In this document: positions 33,267 through 42,437 of the stretch, piece by piece | Layout of the letters: every line of letters begins with the position of its first letter | Numbering within the stretch: position 1 is the first letter of the stretch | Source of the DNA: Actinomadura_C alba | Lineage (GTDB): Bacteria; Actinomycetota; Actinomycetes; Streptosporangiales; Streptosporangiaceae | Direction of reading: 5' to 3' | NCBI RefSeq assembly: GCF_039530285.1 | Contig: NZ_BAAAOK010000010.1 | Location: 186,001 to 250,000, forward strand | Length of the DNA: 64,000 bases | Position numbers and translations under genes: made by a program | The notes under the pieces: generated by a model | Told to the model about the DNA's origin: nothing | Database searches by the model: none | What the model saw: the letters and a program-made list of their open reading frames with translations, nothing else

Positions 33267-35774
33267 CTATTCGGTCGCGATGGCCTTGAGGACGTCCATG
33301 CGACCCGCCCGCCAGGCCGGCCACAGCGCCGCCAGCATGCCGATCACGCCGCCGAGCACGACGTAGACGACGAGCGTCACCACGGGGATCTTGAGGATGT
33401 CGAGGCCCTGGTCGGCGAGACCGTTCTGGACCGCCGCCCCGAGCGCCACGCCGATCCCGATGCCGAGCAGCGCGCCGAAGACCGCGATCACCACCGACTC
33501 CAGCCGGATCATCCGGCGCAACTGTCGGCGGCTGACGCCGACGGCGCGGAGCAGTCCGATCTCCCGGGTCCGTTCGACCACCGAGAGGGCCAAGGTGTTG
33601 ATCACCCCGACCGCCGCGATGATGATCGACATCGCCAGCAGGATCGTGAAGAACACGACGACCTGGTCGAGCTGCTTCTGGAACGACTCCTTCACCTCGG
33701 AGCGGTCCTGGACCTGGAGGTTGGGGTAGTCGCGCAGCGCTCCCTCGACCGCCTGCTTGCTGGCCGTGCCCGGCGTCGCCACCTGCACCATGCCCATGAA
33801 GGCGAGGGGCTTCGCGGTGTGCGCCAGGTAGGCCTGCTCCGACAGCAGCCGCGATCCGATGACGTCGTTCTTCTCGTAGATCCCGGCGACGCGCAACTGC
33901 TGACGCGCCCCGTCGGTGAACTGGGCGGGAAGGGTGCTGCCCACCTTGTAGTCGTTCGATTTCGCGGTGTCCTCGTCGACGAGCAGCCCGTCGGCGCCGA
34001 GGTCGGTCGAGCCCGACAGCATCTTGAGCTTGGCGCCCTCGGTGATGCCGGCCATGTCACCGGACAGCACCGAGGCCCGCTTGCCGTTCACGTTGATGTT
34101 GCCGACGTACATCGCCGTGGCCTGGTCGACCCCCGGCGCCTGGCCGACCGCCTTGATGGCATCGGGACTGAAGCCGCCCTGGGTCTCGGAGATGATCATG
34201 TAGTCGGCGCCGAACTGCCGGTCCACCGACCGGCCGATCGACGCGACGGCCGAGGAGTTCACCACGTTGATCGCGCTCACCAGGGCGAGACCGATCATCA
34301 GGGCCGACGCCGTGGCGGCGGTGCGCCGCGGGTTGCGCAGAGCGTTCTCGCGGGCGAGCCGGCCCGGGGTGCCGAACAACCGGGGGAACACCCCGCCGAG
34401 CACCCGGATCACCGGCTTGCTCAGGATCGGGGCGAGCACCGCCACGCCGATGAACACCATCCCGACACCGATGCCGAGCAGTAGCAGCGGCTCCGGCCCG
34501 GCGTCCGCGATCCCCGCCACGACGAGCCCGGCGCCGAGCACGGTCAGAGCCGAGCCGATGCCCGCCCTCCTCCGCAGCGACCGCTGGGGGAGCGCGACGT
34601 CGTCGCGCATCGCGGCGACCGGCGCGATCTTCGCCGCGCGGCGGGACGGGAAGTAGGCCGAGATGAGAGTGATCGTGACGCCGACGGCGTAGGACCAGAT
34701 GACCGGGGTGACGGTGAACGTCAGGCCGGTGGAGCCCTCCGAACCGTCGCTCATCAACGCCTGTAGCCCCGCGGCCAGCCCGACGCCGGCCAGCAGGCCG
34801 ATGGTCGAGCCGACGATGCCCACCCCGAGCGCCTCGCCCATCACGGCCCGGGTGACCTGCCGGCGCGACGCGCCGATCGCCCGTAGCAGCGCCAGCTCCC
34901 TCGTGCGCTGGGCGACCAGCATCGAGAAGGTGTTGAAGATGATGAAGGCGCCGACGAAGACGGCGATGAGCCCGAAGACCAGCAGCAGGACCTGGAGGAA
35001 CGACAGGAGTTGCTGGATGTCGTCCTTGAGCTCGTCCCGCAGCGCGCTGCCGGTGATGGCCTCGACATCGCCGGGCAGCGTCCGCGCCACCCGGTCCCGC
35101 AGGACGGTCTCGCCGACTCCGCTGCTCACCAGCTGGATGTCGTTGAAGTAACCGGGCTTGAGCAGCAGCCGCTGTGCCGTCGCGGTGTCGAAGGCCGTGA
35201 CGGTCGCGCCCATCATGTTGCCGGTTTTGATCACCCCGACGACCGTCATCGTCTGCGTCGGGCCCTGGAGCAGGATCCGCGCGCGGTCCCCGAGCCCGTA
35301 GCCCGCCTTCTTCATCGTCGCCTCGTCGATGGCGACCTCGGACGGCCCCTGTGGCGCGCGACCGGACTGTATGTCGTAGTCGCCGCCGTTCACCCAGTTC
35401 ATCCCCATTTGGGGAGGGCCGAGGGTGGCGACGGTCTTGCCGTTCTTGCCGATCACCGCCGCGTATCCGCCGACGTTGCCGACGACGTCCTTGACGCCCT
35501 CGACCTTGCGCAGCTCGTCGGCGAGCGCGGCCGGGACCGGGGGCCGGCTGCTCACCTGCTCGTCCGATCCGGACTGCACGGCCTGCTTGGCCCGTACGTC
35601 GACCGCGACGTTCTTGCCGATGCCGGCGAACAGGTCGTCGAACTGCTTCGACATGGAGTCGGTGAAGATGAACGTACCGGCGACCATCGCCACCCCGAGC
35701 ACGACCGAGAGCGCGGTCAGCGCCAGCCGCAGCTTGTGCGCGGTGAGATTGCGCAGCGTGACCTTGGTCATCAT
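33267..35774 (-). CDS. ABC transporter permease, FtsX/MacB type
   Basis: 835 residues with two FtsX-type membrane cores: helix 1 near residues 17-39 (LALTALSVVLGVAMVAGTF), a periplasmic domain, three helices around 255-390, two more near 410-455, a second periplasmic domain and a final three-helix set (VINTLALSVVERTREIGLLRAVGVSRRQL). The characteristic cytoplasmic loop RTRELALLRAIGASRRQV occurs twice in this form. Such proteins couple ATP hydrolysis to extracytoplasmic mechanical work or export of peptides or lipids. ATG at 35774 lies in an ATGA overlap with the ATPase stop; ATG 35771 is equally possible. Confidence 0.9.
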   Translation of the reverse strand: MMTKVTLRNLTAHKLRLALTALSVVLGVAMVAGTFIFTDSMSKQFDDLFAGIGKNVAVDVRAKQAVQSGSDEQVSSRPPVPAALADELRKVEGVKDVVGNVGGYAAVIGKNGKTVATLGPPQMGMNWVNGGDYDIQSGRAPQGPSEVAIDEATMKKAGYGLGDRARILLQGPTQTMTVVGVIKTGNMMGATVTAFDTATAQRLLLKPGYFNDIQLVSSGVGETVLRDRVARTLPGDVEAITGSALRDELKDDIQQLLSFLQVLLLVFGLIAVFVGAFIIFNTFSMLVAQRTRELALLRAIGASRRQVTRAVMGEALGVGIVGSTIGLLAGVGLAAGLQALMSDGSEGSTGLTFTVTPVIWSYAVGVTITLISAYFPSRRAAKIAPVAAMRDDVALPQRSLRRRAGIGSALTVLGAGLVVAGIADAGPEPLLLLGIGVGMVFIGVAVLAPILSKPVIRVLGGVFPRLFGTPGRLARENALRNPRRTAATASALMIGLALVSAINVVNSSAVASIGRSVDRQFGADYMIISETQGGFSPDAIKAVGQAPGVDQATAMYVGNINVNGKRASVLSGDMAGITEGAKLKMLSGSTDLGADGLLVDEDTAKSNDYKVGSTLPAQFTDGARQQLRVAGIYEKNDVIGSRLLSEQAYLAHTAKPLAFMGMVQVATPGTASKQAVEGALRDYPNLQVQDRSEVKESFQKQLDQVVVFFTILLAMSIIIAAVGVINTLALSVVERTREIGLLRAVGVSRRQLRRMIRLESVVIAVFGALLGIGIGVALGAAVQNGLADQGLDILKIPVVTLVVYVVLGGVIGMLAALWPAWRAGRMDVLKAIATE

Positions 35775-36565
35775 GATGCAGTGACCCCCGGCAGGTCGAA
35801 GCCCTTCATGCGCTCCAGGACCTTCTCGGCGGTGGGCTCCACCATCTGGTCGACGATGCGGCCGTCGGTCAGGAACAGCACCTCGTCGGAGTAGGCTGCG
35901 GCCGCCGGGTCATGGGTCACCATGACGATGGTCTGGCCCATCTCCTGCACCGAGTTGCGCAGAAAGGACAGGATCTCGGCGCCGGAGCGGGAGTCGAGGT
36001 TCCCGGTGGGCTCGTCGGCAAAGATGATCTCCGGTCGGCCCGCGAGGGCGCGGGCGCAGGCGACGCGCTGCTGCTGGCCGCCGGAGAGTTCGCTGGGGCG
36101 GTGCTTGAGACGGGGCCGGAGGCCGACGGTGTCGATGACGTGGTCGAGCCAGTTCGTGTCCGGCTTGCGGCCGGCGATGTCCATGGGCAGCGTGATGTTC
36201 TCGAGCGCCGTGAGCGTCGGCACGAGGTTGAAGGCCTGGAAGACGAAGCCGACCTTGTCGCGCCGCAGGCGGGTGAGCCGCTTGTCGTCGAGGCGGGAGA
36301 GCTCGACGTCGCCGAGGAACACCTGGCCCGAGTCGATCGAATCCAGGCCGGCCATGCAGTGCATCAGGGTGGACTTGCCGGACCCGGAAGGGCCCATGAT
36401 GGCCGTGAACCGGCTCTTGGGGATGCCGACGGTCACGTGGTCCAGGGCGATGACCTCCGCGTCACCGGTGCCGTAGATCTTCGAGATCTCCCTGACCTGC
36501 GCCGCGAGCGGGCCCGCCCCGGGCTGCTCCAGCCCCTCGGCGGACGTTGGAGCGGTGTTCTTCAC
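35771..36565 (-). CDS. ABC transporter ATP-binding protein, LolD/MacB type
   Basis: 264 residues. Walker A GPSGSGKS, Q-loop FVFQAFNLVPTLTALEN, signature LSGGQQQRVACARAL, Walker B IIFADEPTGNLDS and switch His VMVTHDP are all intact. It pairs with the FtsX-type permease encoded directly downstream with overlapping stop and start. GTG start at 36565 with GGGAG 7 nt upstream. The nearby NarL-type two-component system could control it, as often happens with such pairs. Confidence 0.93.
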   Translation of the reverse strand: MKNTAPTSAEGLEQPGAGPLAAQVREISKIYGTGDAEVIALDHVTVGIPKSRFTAIMGPSGSGKSTLMHCMAGLDSIDSGQVFLGDVELSRLDDKRLTRLRRDKVGFVFQAFNLVPTLTALENITLPMDIAGRKPDTNWLDHVIDTVGLRPRLKHRPSELSGGQQQRVACARALAGRPEIIFADEPTGNLDSRSGAEILSFLRNSVQEMGQTIVMVTHDPAAAAYSDEVLFLTDGRIVDQMVEPTAEKVLERMKGFDLPGVTAS

Positions 36566-36640
36566 GTTGGAACTCCCTGTGGGGTAAGGATGGTCGTACG
36601 GATTGGGGTGGGTCGCCCCCTCGACCCATAAGCAACGGTA

Positions 36641-36683
36641 GAAGTCCCCGTGACTTATGTGATCGGCATTGGGAAGGGACTTC
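36641..36683. promoter_or_regulatory. Inverted repeat GAAGTCCC-N27-GGGACTTC upstream of the exporter genes
   Basis: Perfect 8-bp arms at 36641-36648 and 36676-36683, about 76 nt upstream of the exporter ATPase start. Each arm resembles a NarL/DevR-family half-site (GGGACTT); the right-hand copy extends to GGGACTTCCGTCTCC. Candidate operator for the neighbouring LuxR-type response regulator or for DevR. Confidence 0.35.
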
Positions 36684-36699
36684 CGTCTCCGTCTTCCGC

Positions 36700-36918
36700 A
36701 TGAGCGCGCCCCTGTCCCTCCCCCGTGGGGACGAGGCGGCGCTGCCGGTCCCCCTAGGGGAGCTCGCTCGCGGGATGCCGTGGACGCGTGCGCTCAAGGA
36801 GGCGCGGCGCGTTCTGCGCCCCGGCGGCCGCATCGTGCTCCTCGGCCAGGACCGGGACACCTTCGTCATCGACTCGGCCGACCCGGGGCTCACCCTCCCG
36901 GCCGCGACCCGGCCCTGA
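36700..36918 (+). pseudogene. Methyltransferase C-terminal fragment
   Basis: A 72-residue ORF whose middle, ALKEARRVLRPGGRIVLLGQDRDTFVIDSADPGLT, reads like motif IV-V of a class I SAM-dependent methyltransferase. The SAM-binding N-terminal half is absent, and the preceding sequence does not encode it in any frame. It is most likely the remnant of a decayed gene, squeezed between the exporter operon and the convergent response regulator. Confidence 0.5.
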
Positions 36919-36945
36919 GACGGTATGAGCCGGGTATGGACGGGC

Positions 36946-37629
36946 TCAGCCGGACTGGCCGGGCTGGCTCATACCCGTCTCGTAGGCGTACACCACCGCC
37001 TGGACCCGATCCCGCAGCCTCAGCTTCGCGAGGACATTGCCGACATGGGTCTTCACCGTGGTCTCACTGACCACCAGCTCGGCGGCGATCTCGGCGTTGG
37101 ACAGGCCCCGCGCCACATGCCGCAGGACCTCCCGCTCCCGCTCCGTCAGAGTGTCCAGGCCAGGCGGGGGCGTCGACTCCCGCACCGAGGGCAGGCGCGT
37201 CGCGAACTTGTCCAGCAGCCGGCGGGTGACGCTGGGCGCCACGATCGCGTCACCCGCCGCGACGATCCGGATCGCCGTCACGAGATCCTCCGGCGGGGAG
37301 TCCTTCAGTAGGAAGCCGCTCGCACCCGCCCGCACCGCCTCGATGACGTACTCGTCCAGATCGAACGTCGTGAGGATCAGCACCCGCGGGTCATGGGTCG
37401 CGGCGCCCTCGCGGACGATCCGCCGGGTGGCCTCGATTCCGTCGACTCCCGGCATGCGGATGTCCATGAGCACCACATCCGGCATCAGAGAGCGGGTGAG
37501 ATCCACCGCGGTCGCGCCCTCACCGGCCTCACCCACCACCGCGATGTCGCTCTCGGCCTCCAAGATCAACCGGAAGCCGGTGCGCAACAGCGGCTGGTCG
37601 TCGACGAGCAGCACCCGGACTGTACTCAT
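36946..37629 (-). CDS. Response regulator, NarL/LuxR family
   Basis: 227 residues. Receiver domain with acidic pocket VDDQP, phospho-acceptor Asp56 (VLMDIRMPG), Thr in LILTTFD and Lys in FLLKDSPP. The C-terminal LuxR helix-turn-helix (about 155-215) reads LTEREREVLRHVARGLSNAEIAAEL then VSETTVKTHVGNVLAKL. It acts with the histidine kinase encoded upstream on the same strand; the gap of 193 nt between them is unusual and contains a duplicated segment of the gene's own start. Confidence 0.93.
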   Translation of the reverse strand: MSTVRVLLVDDQPLLRTGFRLILEAESDIAVVGEAGEGATAVDLTRSLMPDVVLMDIRMPGVDGIEATRRIVREGAATHDPRVLILTTFDLDEYVIEAVRAGASGFLLKDSPPEDLVTAIRIVAAGDAIVAPSVTRRLLDKFATRLPSVRESTPPPGLDTLTEREREVLRHVARGLSNAEIAAELVVSETTVKTHVGNVLAKLRLRDRVQAVVYAYETGMSQPGQSG

Positions 37630-37772
37630 GGCCTCGCTCCGCTCAGCTGCTCGCGGCGCTTCGAGGTGGCGGCTTCCCTCGTCGCTCCGGTCGCAGGCTC
37701 CCTGCGCTTCTCAGTCCAGCCGCCACCGCGCCACTCGCGGCTCATGGCCTCGCTCCGCTCGGCTGCTCGCGG
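37625..37772. repeat. Direct repeat of about 32 bp, 116 bp apart
   Basis: The segment beginning ctcatggcctcgctccgctc at 37625 recurs at 37741 with one mismatch over about 32 bp. The first copy includes the ATG (as cat) of the response-regulator gene, so the sequence around the start codon has been duplicated into the kinase-regulator gap. No gene lies in the gap. Confidence 0.7.
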
Positions 37773-37822
37773 GCGCCCTGACGTGGGGTACGGGCGTACT
37801 TGTGCACGGTCGTCACGAGATT

Positions 37823-39025
37823 CTATGCCTCCAGAGGGAATCGGGCCCGGACCTCGAAACCTCCGCCTTTGCGGGGCCCGATCCGTAGTTCGCCACCATA
37901 GAGGGCGACGCGCTCGTACATGCCGACCAGGCCGTGACCGGGACGGTCACCGTTGTCGCCGAGGGCGGCCGCGACACCGCGCCCGTCGTCCTCGATGTCC
38001 ACCGTGAGCTGACGGTCGCCGTAGTTCAGCCGGACCCAGGCGCGAGCCTGCGGGCCCGCGTGCTTCAGCGTGTTGGTGAGCGCCTCCTGGACCAGCCGGA
38101 AGGCGGCCAGGTCCACGCCTGGTGAGAGCGGGCGGAGCTCTCCCTCGATCCAGAGCTGGACGGACAGCCCCGTCTCGCGGACCTGGTCGACGAGGCCGCC
38201 GATGTCGTGCACGCCGGGCTGCGGCGCGAGTTCCCGCCCGCTGGGCTCGGCGTCGCGCTCGGTGCGCAGCACGCCGACGATACGGCGCATCTCGCTGAGC
38301 GCGGTGCGGCCCACCTCTTCGATGGTGCTCAGCGCCTCACGGGTCCGCTCCGGATCCTTGTCGAGGATGCGGCGGGCCGCTCCCGCCTGCACGGTCATCA
38401 CGCTGACGTGGTGCGCCACGACGTCGTGCAGTTCGCGGGCGATGCGGGACCGCTCCTCGACGCGGGCGGCGCGCGCGTCGGTGCCGCGGGCCCGCTCCAG
38501 CCGCATGGCGCGGTGCTCGAGTTCGGCGAGGTAGGCGCGGCGCAGCCGGAGACCCCGGCCGAGCCACCACACCCCGATCAGCAGCGCCACGTTCGTGATC
38601 TGCTCGGCCAAGGTGACCTCGTTGATGTGCGAGATCATGAAGAAGAAGGCGGCGAGTGCGATGACGCCGCCCAACGCGCTGTGCGCGAGACCACGATGTG
38701 CCGCGACGGTGTAGACCGCGATGAGGAAGGCCAGGATGTCCCCGGCGGCGGGGGGATAGTCGAGGACCGTCAGCGCGATCTCGCCGGCCAGCACGCACGC
38801 GAGCACCGTGAGCGGGTAGCGCTGCCGCAGCGTCAGGACGGCGATCGAGGCGACGACGATGACCACGTTGAGCGCGTCGGCGTCCTTGTACGCCAGCTCC
38901 GGCGGCAGCTTCTGCAGGAACATGTGCGGCAGTCCCACCGCGATGAGGATGAGGGCGATGACGCCGTCACGGGTGGTGGGGTGGGTGTGCAGCCAGAGCC
39001 GGAGGCCGCGGTTGGGCGGTGACAC
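37823..39025 (-). CDS. Sensor histidine kinase, NarL-type (HisKA_3)
   Basis: 400 residues. Four to five N-terminal membrane helices (about 20-155), no large sensor domain, then the dimerisation/phospho-acceptor box RIARELHDVVAHHVSVM and a C-terminal ATPase domain (EALTNTLKHA N-box, VDIEDDGRGV, GHGLVGMYERV). It senses within or through the membrane and phosphorylates the regulator encoded downstream. GTG start with a TACTGT -10 box 6 nt upstream. Confidence 0.92.
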   Translation of the reverse strand: MSPPNRGLRLWLHTHPTTRDGVIALILIAVGLPHMFLQKLPPELAYKDADALNVVIVVASIAVLTLRQRYPLTVLACVLAGEIALTVLDYPPAAGDILAFLIAVYTVAAHRGLAHSALGGVIALAAFFFMISHINEVTLAEQITNVALLIGVWWLGRGLRLRRAYLAELEHRAMRLERARGTDARAARVEERSRIARELHDVVAHHVSVMTVQAGAARRILDKDPERTREALSTIEEVGRTALSEMRRIVGVLRTERDAEPSGRELAPQPGVHDIGGLVDQVRETGLSVQLWIEGELRPLSPGVDLAAFRLVQEALTNTLKHAGPQARAWVRLNYGDRQLTVDIEDDGRGVAAALGDNGDRPGHGLVGMYERVALYGGELRIGPRKGGGFEVRARFPLEA

Positions 39026-39031
39026 GGTTTC

Positions 39032-39037
39032 ACAGTA
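39032..39037 (-). promoter_or_regulatory. -10 box of the histidine kinase gene, leaderless type
   Basis: TACTGT on the minus strand, six bases (gaaacc) before the GTG at 39025. Confidence 0.45.
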
Positions 39038-39188
39038 GGGCGTCGTGTCCGGCGGCGAGCCCTCCTGAACGGGGATCTCGTCTCCTCCGGAAGGATGACT
39101 CGCCGGTCAGCGGGCCTGTTCGCCCGTTCCGCCGGGTTTCCTGGGCGGTCCGATCCGGTCGCGGCGCGCGGCGCCGGGCCCGGTCCGC

Positions 39189-40079
39189 TCAGACGTCGGC
39201 GCGGCGGTCGCGTGACGGCGGTTCCTCGTCGGCGGGGGAGGTGCGGGCGGCGGGGACCGAGGGCAGCGGCGGCGGGGTCCCGCCGAACGAGGGGCAGCGC
39301 TGCTTGTGATCGCACCAGTCGCACAGGCGGCTCGTGCGAGGCCGCCACTCACCCGTGTCCATCGCCCGCCGGATCGCCTGCCAGAGCGCCTCGACCTTAC
39401 GCTCGGTCGCCCGCAGATCCGCCTCGTCGGGGGCATAGCGCAGGATCTCGCCGTTGCCGAGGTACATCAGCTGCAGAAGTCTCGGCACCGTGCCGTGCAG
39501 CCGCCACAGCACCAGAGCGTAGAACTTCATCTGAAACAGCGCCCGAGCCTCGAAGTCGACCCGCGGGGCGGCGCCGGTCTTGTAGTCGACGACGCGTACC
39601 TCGCCGGTGGGCGCGACATCGACCCGGTCGATGTATCCGCGCAGCTTCAGTCCCGACTCCAGCACCGTCTCGACGAACAGTTCCCGCTCCGCCGGCTCGA
39701 GCCGGCGCGGGTCCTCGAGCGCGAAGTAGCGCTCGAGCATCTGCCGGGCCTGGGCCAGCCATTCGGCCTGCTCGGCCGTCCCCTGCGCGTCGCCGTCGAA
39801 CAGCTCGGCCAGGCCGGCGTCCTCGCTGAGCAGCCGCTCCCACTGCGGGTCGAGCAGGTCCAGTGCCGCGGGCACCGTCCGCTCGGCGGCGGGCAGGTCG
39901 AACAGCCGCTCGAGCACCGCGTGGACCAGGGTGCCGCGGACCGCGGCGGGGCTCGGTCTCTCGGGGATCTGGTCGATCACCCGGAAGCGGTACAGCAGCG
40001 GGCAGGTCATGAAGTCCCCGGCCCGGGAGGGAGACAGCGATCCGATCACTGGCACGGCGGGATCGGCTGTGGTCGTCAT
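39189..40079 (-). CDS. RecB-like PD-(D/E)XK nuclease with Fe-S cysteines
   Basis: 296 residues. The nuclease core is seen as GTLVHAVLERLF, GYIDRVDV, VVDYKTG (the D...K motif) and QMKFYALVLWR. Four cysteines, Cys26 in FMTCPLLYRF and Cys253, Cys256 and Cys262 in LCDWCDHKQRC, have the AddB/Cas4-like layout of a 4Fe-4S cluster locking the nuclease ends together. This stand-alone exonuclease is usually found near trmI and arc in actinobacteria, as here. The biological substrate is not known. Confidence 0.87.
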   Translation of the reverse strand: MTTTADPAVPVIGSLSPSRAGDFMTCPLLYRFRVIDQIPERPSPAAVRGTLVHAVLERLFDLPAAERTVPAALDLLDPQWERLLSEDAGLAELFDGDAQGTAEQAEWLAQARQMLERYFALEDPRRLEPAERELFVETVLESGLKLRGYIDRVDVAPTGEVRVVDYKTGAAPRVDFEARALFQMKFYALVLWRLHGTVPRLLQLMYLGNGEILRYAPDEADLRATERKVEALWQAIRRAMDTGEWRPRTSRLCDWCDHKQRCPSFGGTPPPLPSVPAARTSPADEEPPSRDRRADV

Positions 40080-40087
40080 GAGCCGAA

Positions 40088-40194
40088 AGCGTAGGGGACG
40101 GGTGCGACGAATTCCCGCACCCCGCCGTCGTGCGCGTACCCGCCGGTCATGATCAGCACATCCGCCCGGGCCACGGCGTCCGAGGGCATAGCAT
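40088..40194. promoter_or_regulatory. Divergent leaderless promoters, nuclease / site-2 protease
   Basis: The 122-nt gap carries TACGCT on the minus strand (40088-40093), 8 nt before the nuclease ATG, and TAGCAT on the plus strand (40189-40194), 7 nt before the protease GTG at 40202. Confidence 0.45.
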
Positions 40195-40201
40195 CGACAT
40201 C

Positions 40202-41368
40202 GTGGCAGACAGAACTCCCGAATCCGGGGGGAAATCCGGGCCCGACGACGAGCGTGCGAGCCGGCGGCCGGGACTGCTCATGGGACGCCTGTTCGGCATC
40301 CCGGTGTACGTCTCGCCCACCTGGTTCATCGTGGCCGTCGTGATCACCTGGATCTTCGAGGCGCCCGCGTCGCAGGTGGTCGACCGGCCCGTGAGCTATC
40401 TCGTCGCGTTCACCTACGCCGTGCTGCTGTACGCGTCGGTGTTCGTCCACGAGCTCAGTCATTCGGTCGTGGCGCGGCTGTTCGGGCTGCCGGTACGGGC
40501 GATCACCCTGCACATCCTCGGCGGGGTGTCCGAGATCGAGCGAGAGCCGCGCACGCCCGGCCGCGAGTTCCTGATCGCCTTCGCGGGGCCGCTGCTGTCG
40601 CTGCTGCTGGGCGCCGCAGGGCTGCTCACCACCCTGTTCGTCACCCTGCCGCCGGTGGCCACCCTGCTGATCGAGGCGGTCACGCTCGCCAACCTCGTGG
40701 TCGCCGTGTTCAACCTGCTGCCGGGCCTCCCACTGGACGGCGGCCGGATGATCCGGGCCGCCATCTGGAAGCTCACCGGACAGCCCAGGATGGGCACCAT
40801 CGTGGCCGGATGGGTCGGCCGGGCGGTCGCCGTCCTGGTGCTCATGGGCGGAGCCCTCGCCGCGACCTACCGCGCCGACGATCTCGGCTTCGGCTGGGTG
40901 TCGCTCATCTGGTCGGCCCTCATCGCCTCGTTCATCTGGGTCGGCGCCACCCAGGCGATCCGCACCGAACGCCTGCGCGACCGGATCCCGCTGCTGCAGG
41001 CCCGCCGGCTGGCGCGCCGGGCCACCCTGGTCACCGCGGGGGTCCCGCTCGCCGAGGCGGTACGGAGGGCGCACGAGGAGGGGTCCGGCGCGATCGTGAT
41101 CGTCGACCACGACGGACGGCCCACCGGCCTGGTCAGCGAGAAGGCGGTGCTCGCCACCCCGCAGAACCGGCGGCCCTGGATAGAGGTCGGTGACCTGTCC
41201 CGGGGTCTCGAGCCCGGTCTCGAGCTCTCCGCCGACCTGTCCGGTGAGGATCTCGTCGTCGCCATCCGCAGGGCTCCGGCGTCGGAGTACCTGCTCGTCG
41301 AGCCGACGGGCGGCGTCTACGGCGTGCTCGCCGTCAGCGATATCGATCAGGCGTTCGCCGGCGTCTGA
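40202..41368 (+). CDS. Site-2 protease family (M50) membrane metalloprotease with CBS domains
   Basis: 388 residues. Zinc site HELSH at residues 83-87 within the second membrane helix and the third ligand region NLLPGLPLDGGRM near 175-190 define the SpoIVFB-like group. About six membrane helices are followed by a C-terminal pair of CBS repeats (from about residue 265) that may bind adenosine nucleotides and gate activity. It cleaves a membrane-embedded substrate, unknown here. GTG at 40202 is favoured by the TAGCAT -10 box; longer upstream reading is less likely. Confidence 0.87.
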   Translation: MADRTPESGGKSGPDDERASRRPGLLMGRLFGIPVYVSPTWFIVAVVITWIFEAPASQVVDRPVSYLVAFTYAVLLYASVFVHELSHSVVARLFGLPVRAITLHILGGVSEIEREPRTPGREFLIAFAGPLLSLLLGAAGLLTTLFVTLPPVATLLIEAVTLANLVVAVFNLLPGLPLDGGRMIRAAIWKLTGQPRMGTIVAGWVGRAVAVLVLMGGALAATYRADDLGFGWVSLIWSALIASFIWVGATQAIRTERLRDRIPLLQARRLARRATLVTAGVPLAEAVRRAHEEGSGAIVIVDHDGRPTGLVSEKAVLATPQNRRPWIEVGDLSRGLEPGLELSADLSGEDLVVAIRRAPASEYLLVEPTGGVYGVLAVSDIDQAFAGV

Positions 41369-41385
41369 GCCCCGCCGGGTCCCGA

Positions 41386-41391
41386 TAGCCT
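41386..41391 (+). promoter_or_regulatory. -10 box of trmI
   Basis: TAGCCT, 9 nt before the ATG at 41401, with no ribosome site; probable leaderless start. Confidence 0.4.
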
Positions 41392-41400
41392 TGACCCATC

Positions 41401-42384
41401 ATGAGCGAACCGACTTCGATCAGCGACTCCACCGGCCGTATCCCGCACGGTTCCTTCCGCGCCGGCGACCAGGTTCAGCTCACCGACCCCAAGGGGCGGA
41501 TCAACACCATCACGCTCCAGCCGGGAAAGCTGTTCCACTCGCACAAGGGCTCGGTGCCGCACGACGAGATCATCGGCCGTCCCGAGGGCATTGTGCTGCG
41601 CTCCACCGGCGGCACCGAGTACCTGGCCTTCCGGCCGCTGCTCGCCGACTACGCCGTACGGATGCCGCGCGGCGCCGCCGTGGTGTACCCGAAGGACGCG
41701 GCACAGATCGTGACCATGGCCGACGTCTTCCCCGGCGCCCGGGTGGTCGAGGCGGGGGCCGGCTCCGGCGCCCTCAGCTGCTGGCTGCTGCGCGCGGTGG
41801 GCGAACGCGGACTCGTCTCCTCCTACGAGCGCCGTCCGGACTTCGCCGAGGTGGCGCGGTCGAACGTGGAGCGGTTCTTCGGCGGTCCGCACCCGTCGTG
41901 GCGGCTCACCGTCGGCTCGGTGCAGGACGCCATCGACGAGACCGATGTCGACCGGGTCGTGCTCGACATGCTGGCCCCGTGGGAGTGCCTCGACTCCGCC
42001 GCCAAGGCGCTGATCCCGGGCGGGATGGTGTGCGCGTACGTCGCCACGACCACGCAGATGTCCCGGGTGGTCGAGGCGCTCCGCGAGCAGGGCTCGTTCG
42101 CCGAGCCGTACGCCTTCGAGACCATGCTGCGCTCCTGGCATGTCGAGGGGCTCGCCGTACGGCCCGATCACCGGATGGTCGGGCACACCGGCTTCCTCGT
42201 CACCGCCCGGCGGCTGGCCGACGGGGTCGTGCCGCCTCGCCGCCGCCGCCGGCCGGCGAAGGGCGCCTATGGCGGCGCCGACGAGGAGCGCCCGGACACC
42301 ACGAGTGGCGACGGGATTAACGTCGAATTCACACAGAGCCGGTTGCCGCCCGCGGCGGGCGGCTCCGAATCCTCGGGTGCGTGA
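41401..42384 (+). CDS. trmI: tRNA (adenine-58-N1)-methyltransferase
   Basis: 327 residues. N-terminal beta domain followed by YPKDAAQIVTMADVFPGARVVEAGAGSG, where EAGAGSG binds SAM, then DRVVLDMLAPWE and RPDHRMVGHTGFLVTARR. It methylates A58 in the T loop of tRNA as a homotetramer. The last ~70 residues are basic then acidic and poorly conserved. Directly upstream of the proteasome ATPase gene, a common actinobacterial order. Confidence 0.92.
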   Translation: MSEPTSISDSTGRIPHGSFRAGDQVQLTDPKGRINTITLQPGKLFHSHKGSVPHDEIIGRPEGIVLRSTGGTEYLAFRPLLADYAVRMPRGAAVVYPKDAAQIVTMADVFPGARVVEAGAGSGALSCWLLRAVGERGLVSSYERRPDFAEVARSNVERFFGGPHPSWRLTVGSVQDAIDETDVDRVVLDMLAPWECLDSAAKALIPGGMVCAYVATTTQMSRVVEALREQGSFAEPYAFETMLRSWHVEGLAVRPDHRMVGHTGFLVTARRLADGVVPPRRRRRPAKGAYGGADEERPDTTSGDGINVEFTQSRLPPAAGGSESSGA

Positions 42385-42437
42385 AGTTTGCGGCTTTCAT
42401 GCTCGTCTGTGATGGTTTCGGTGGCTACCGTGCCCTC

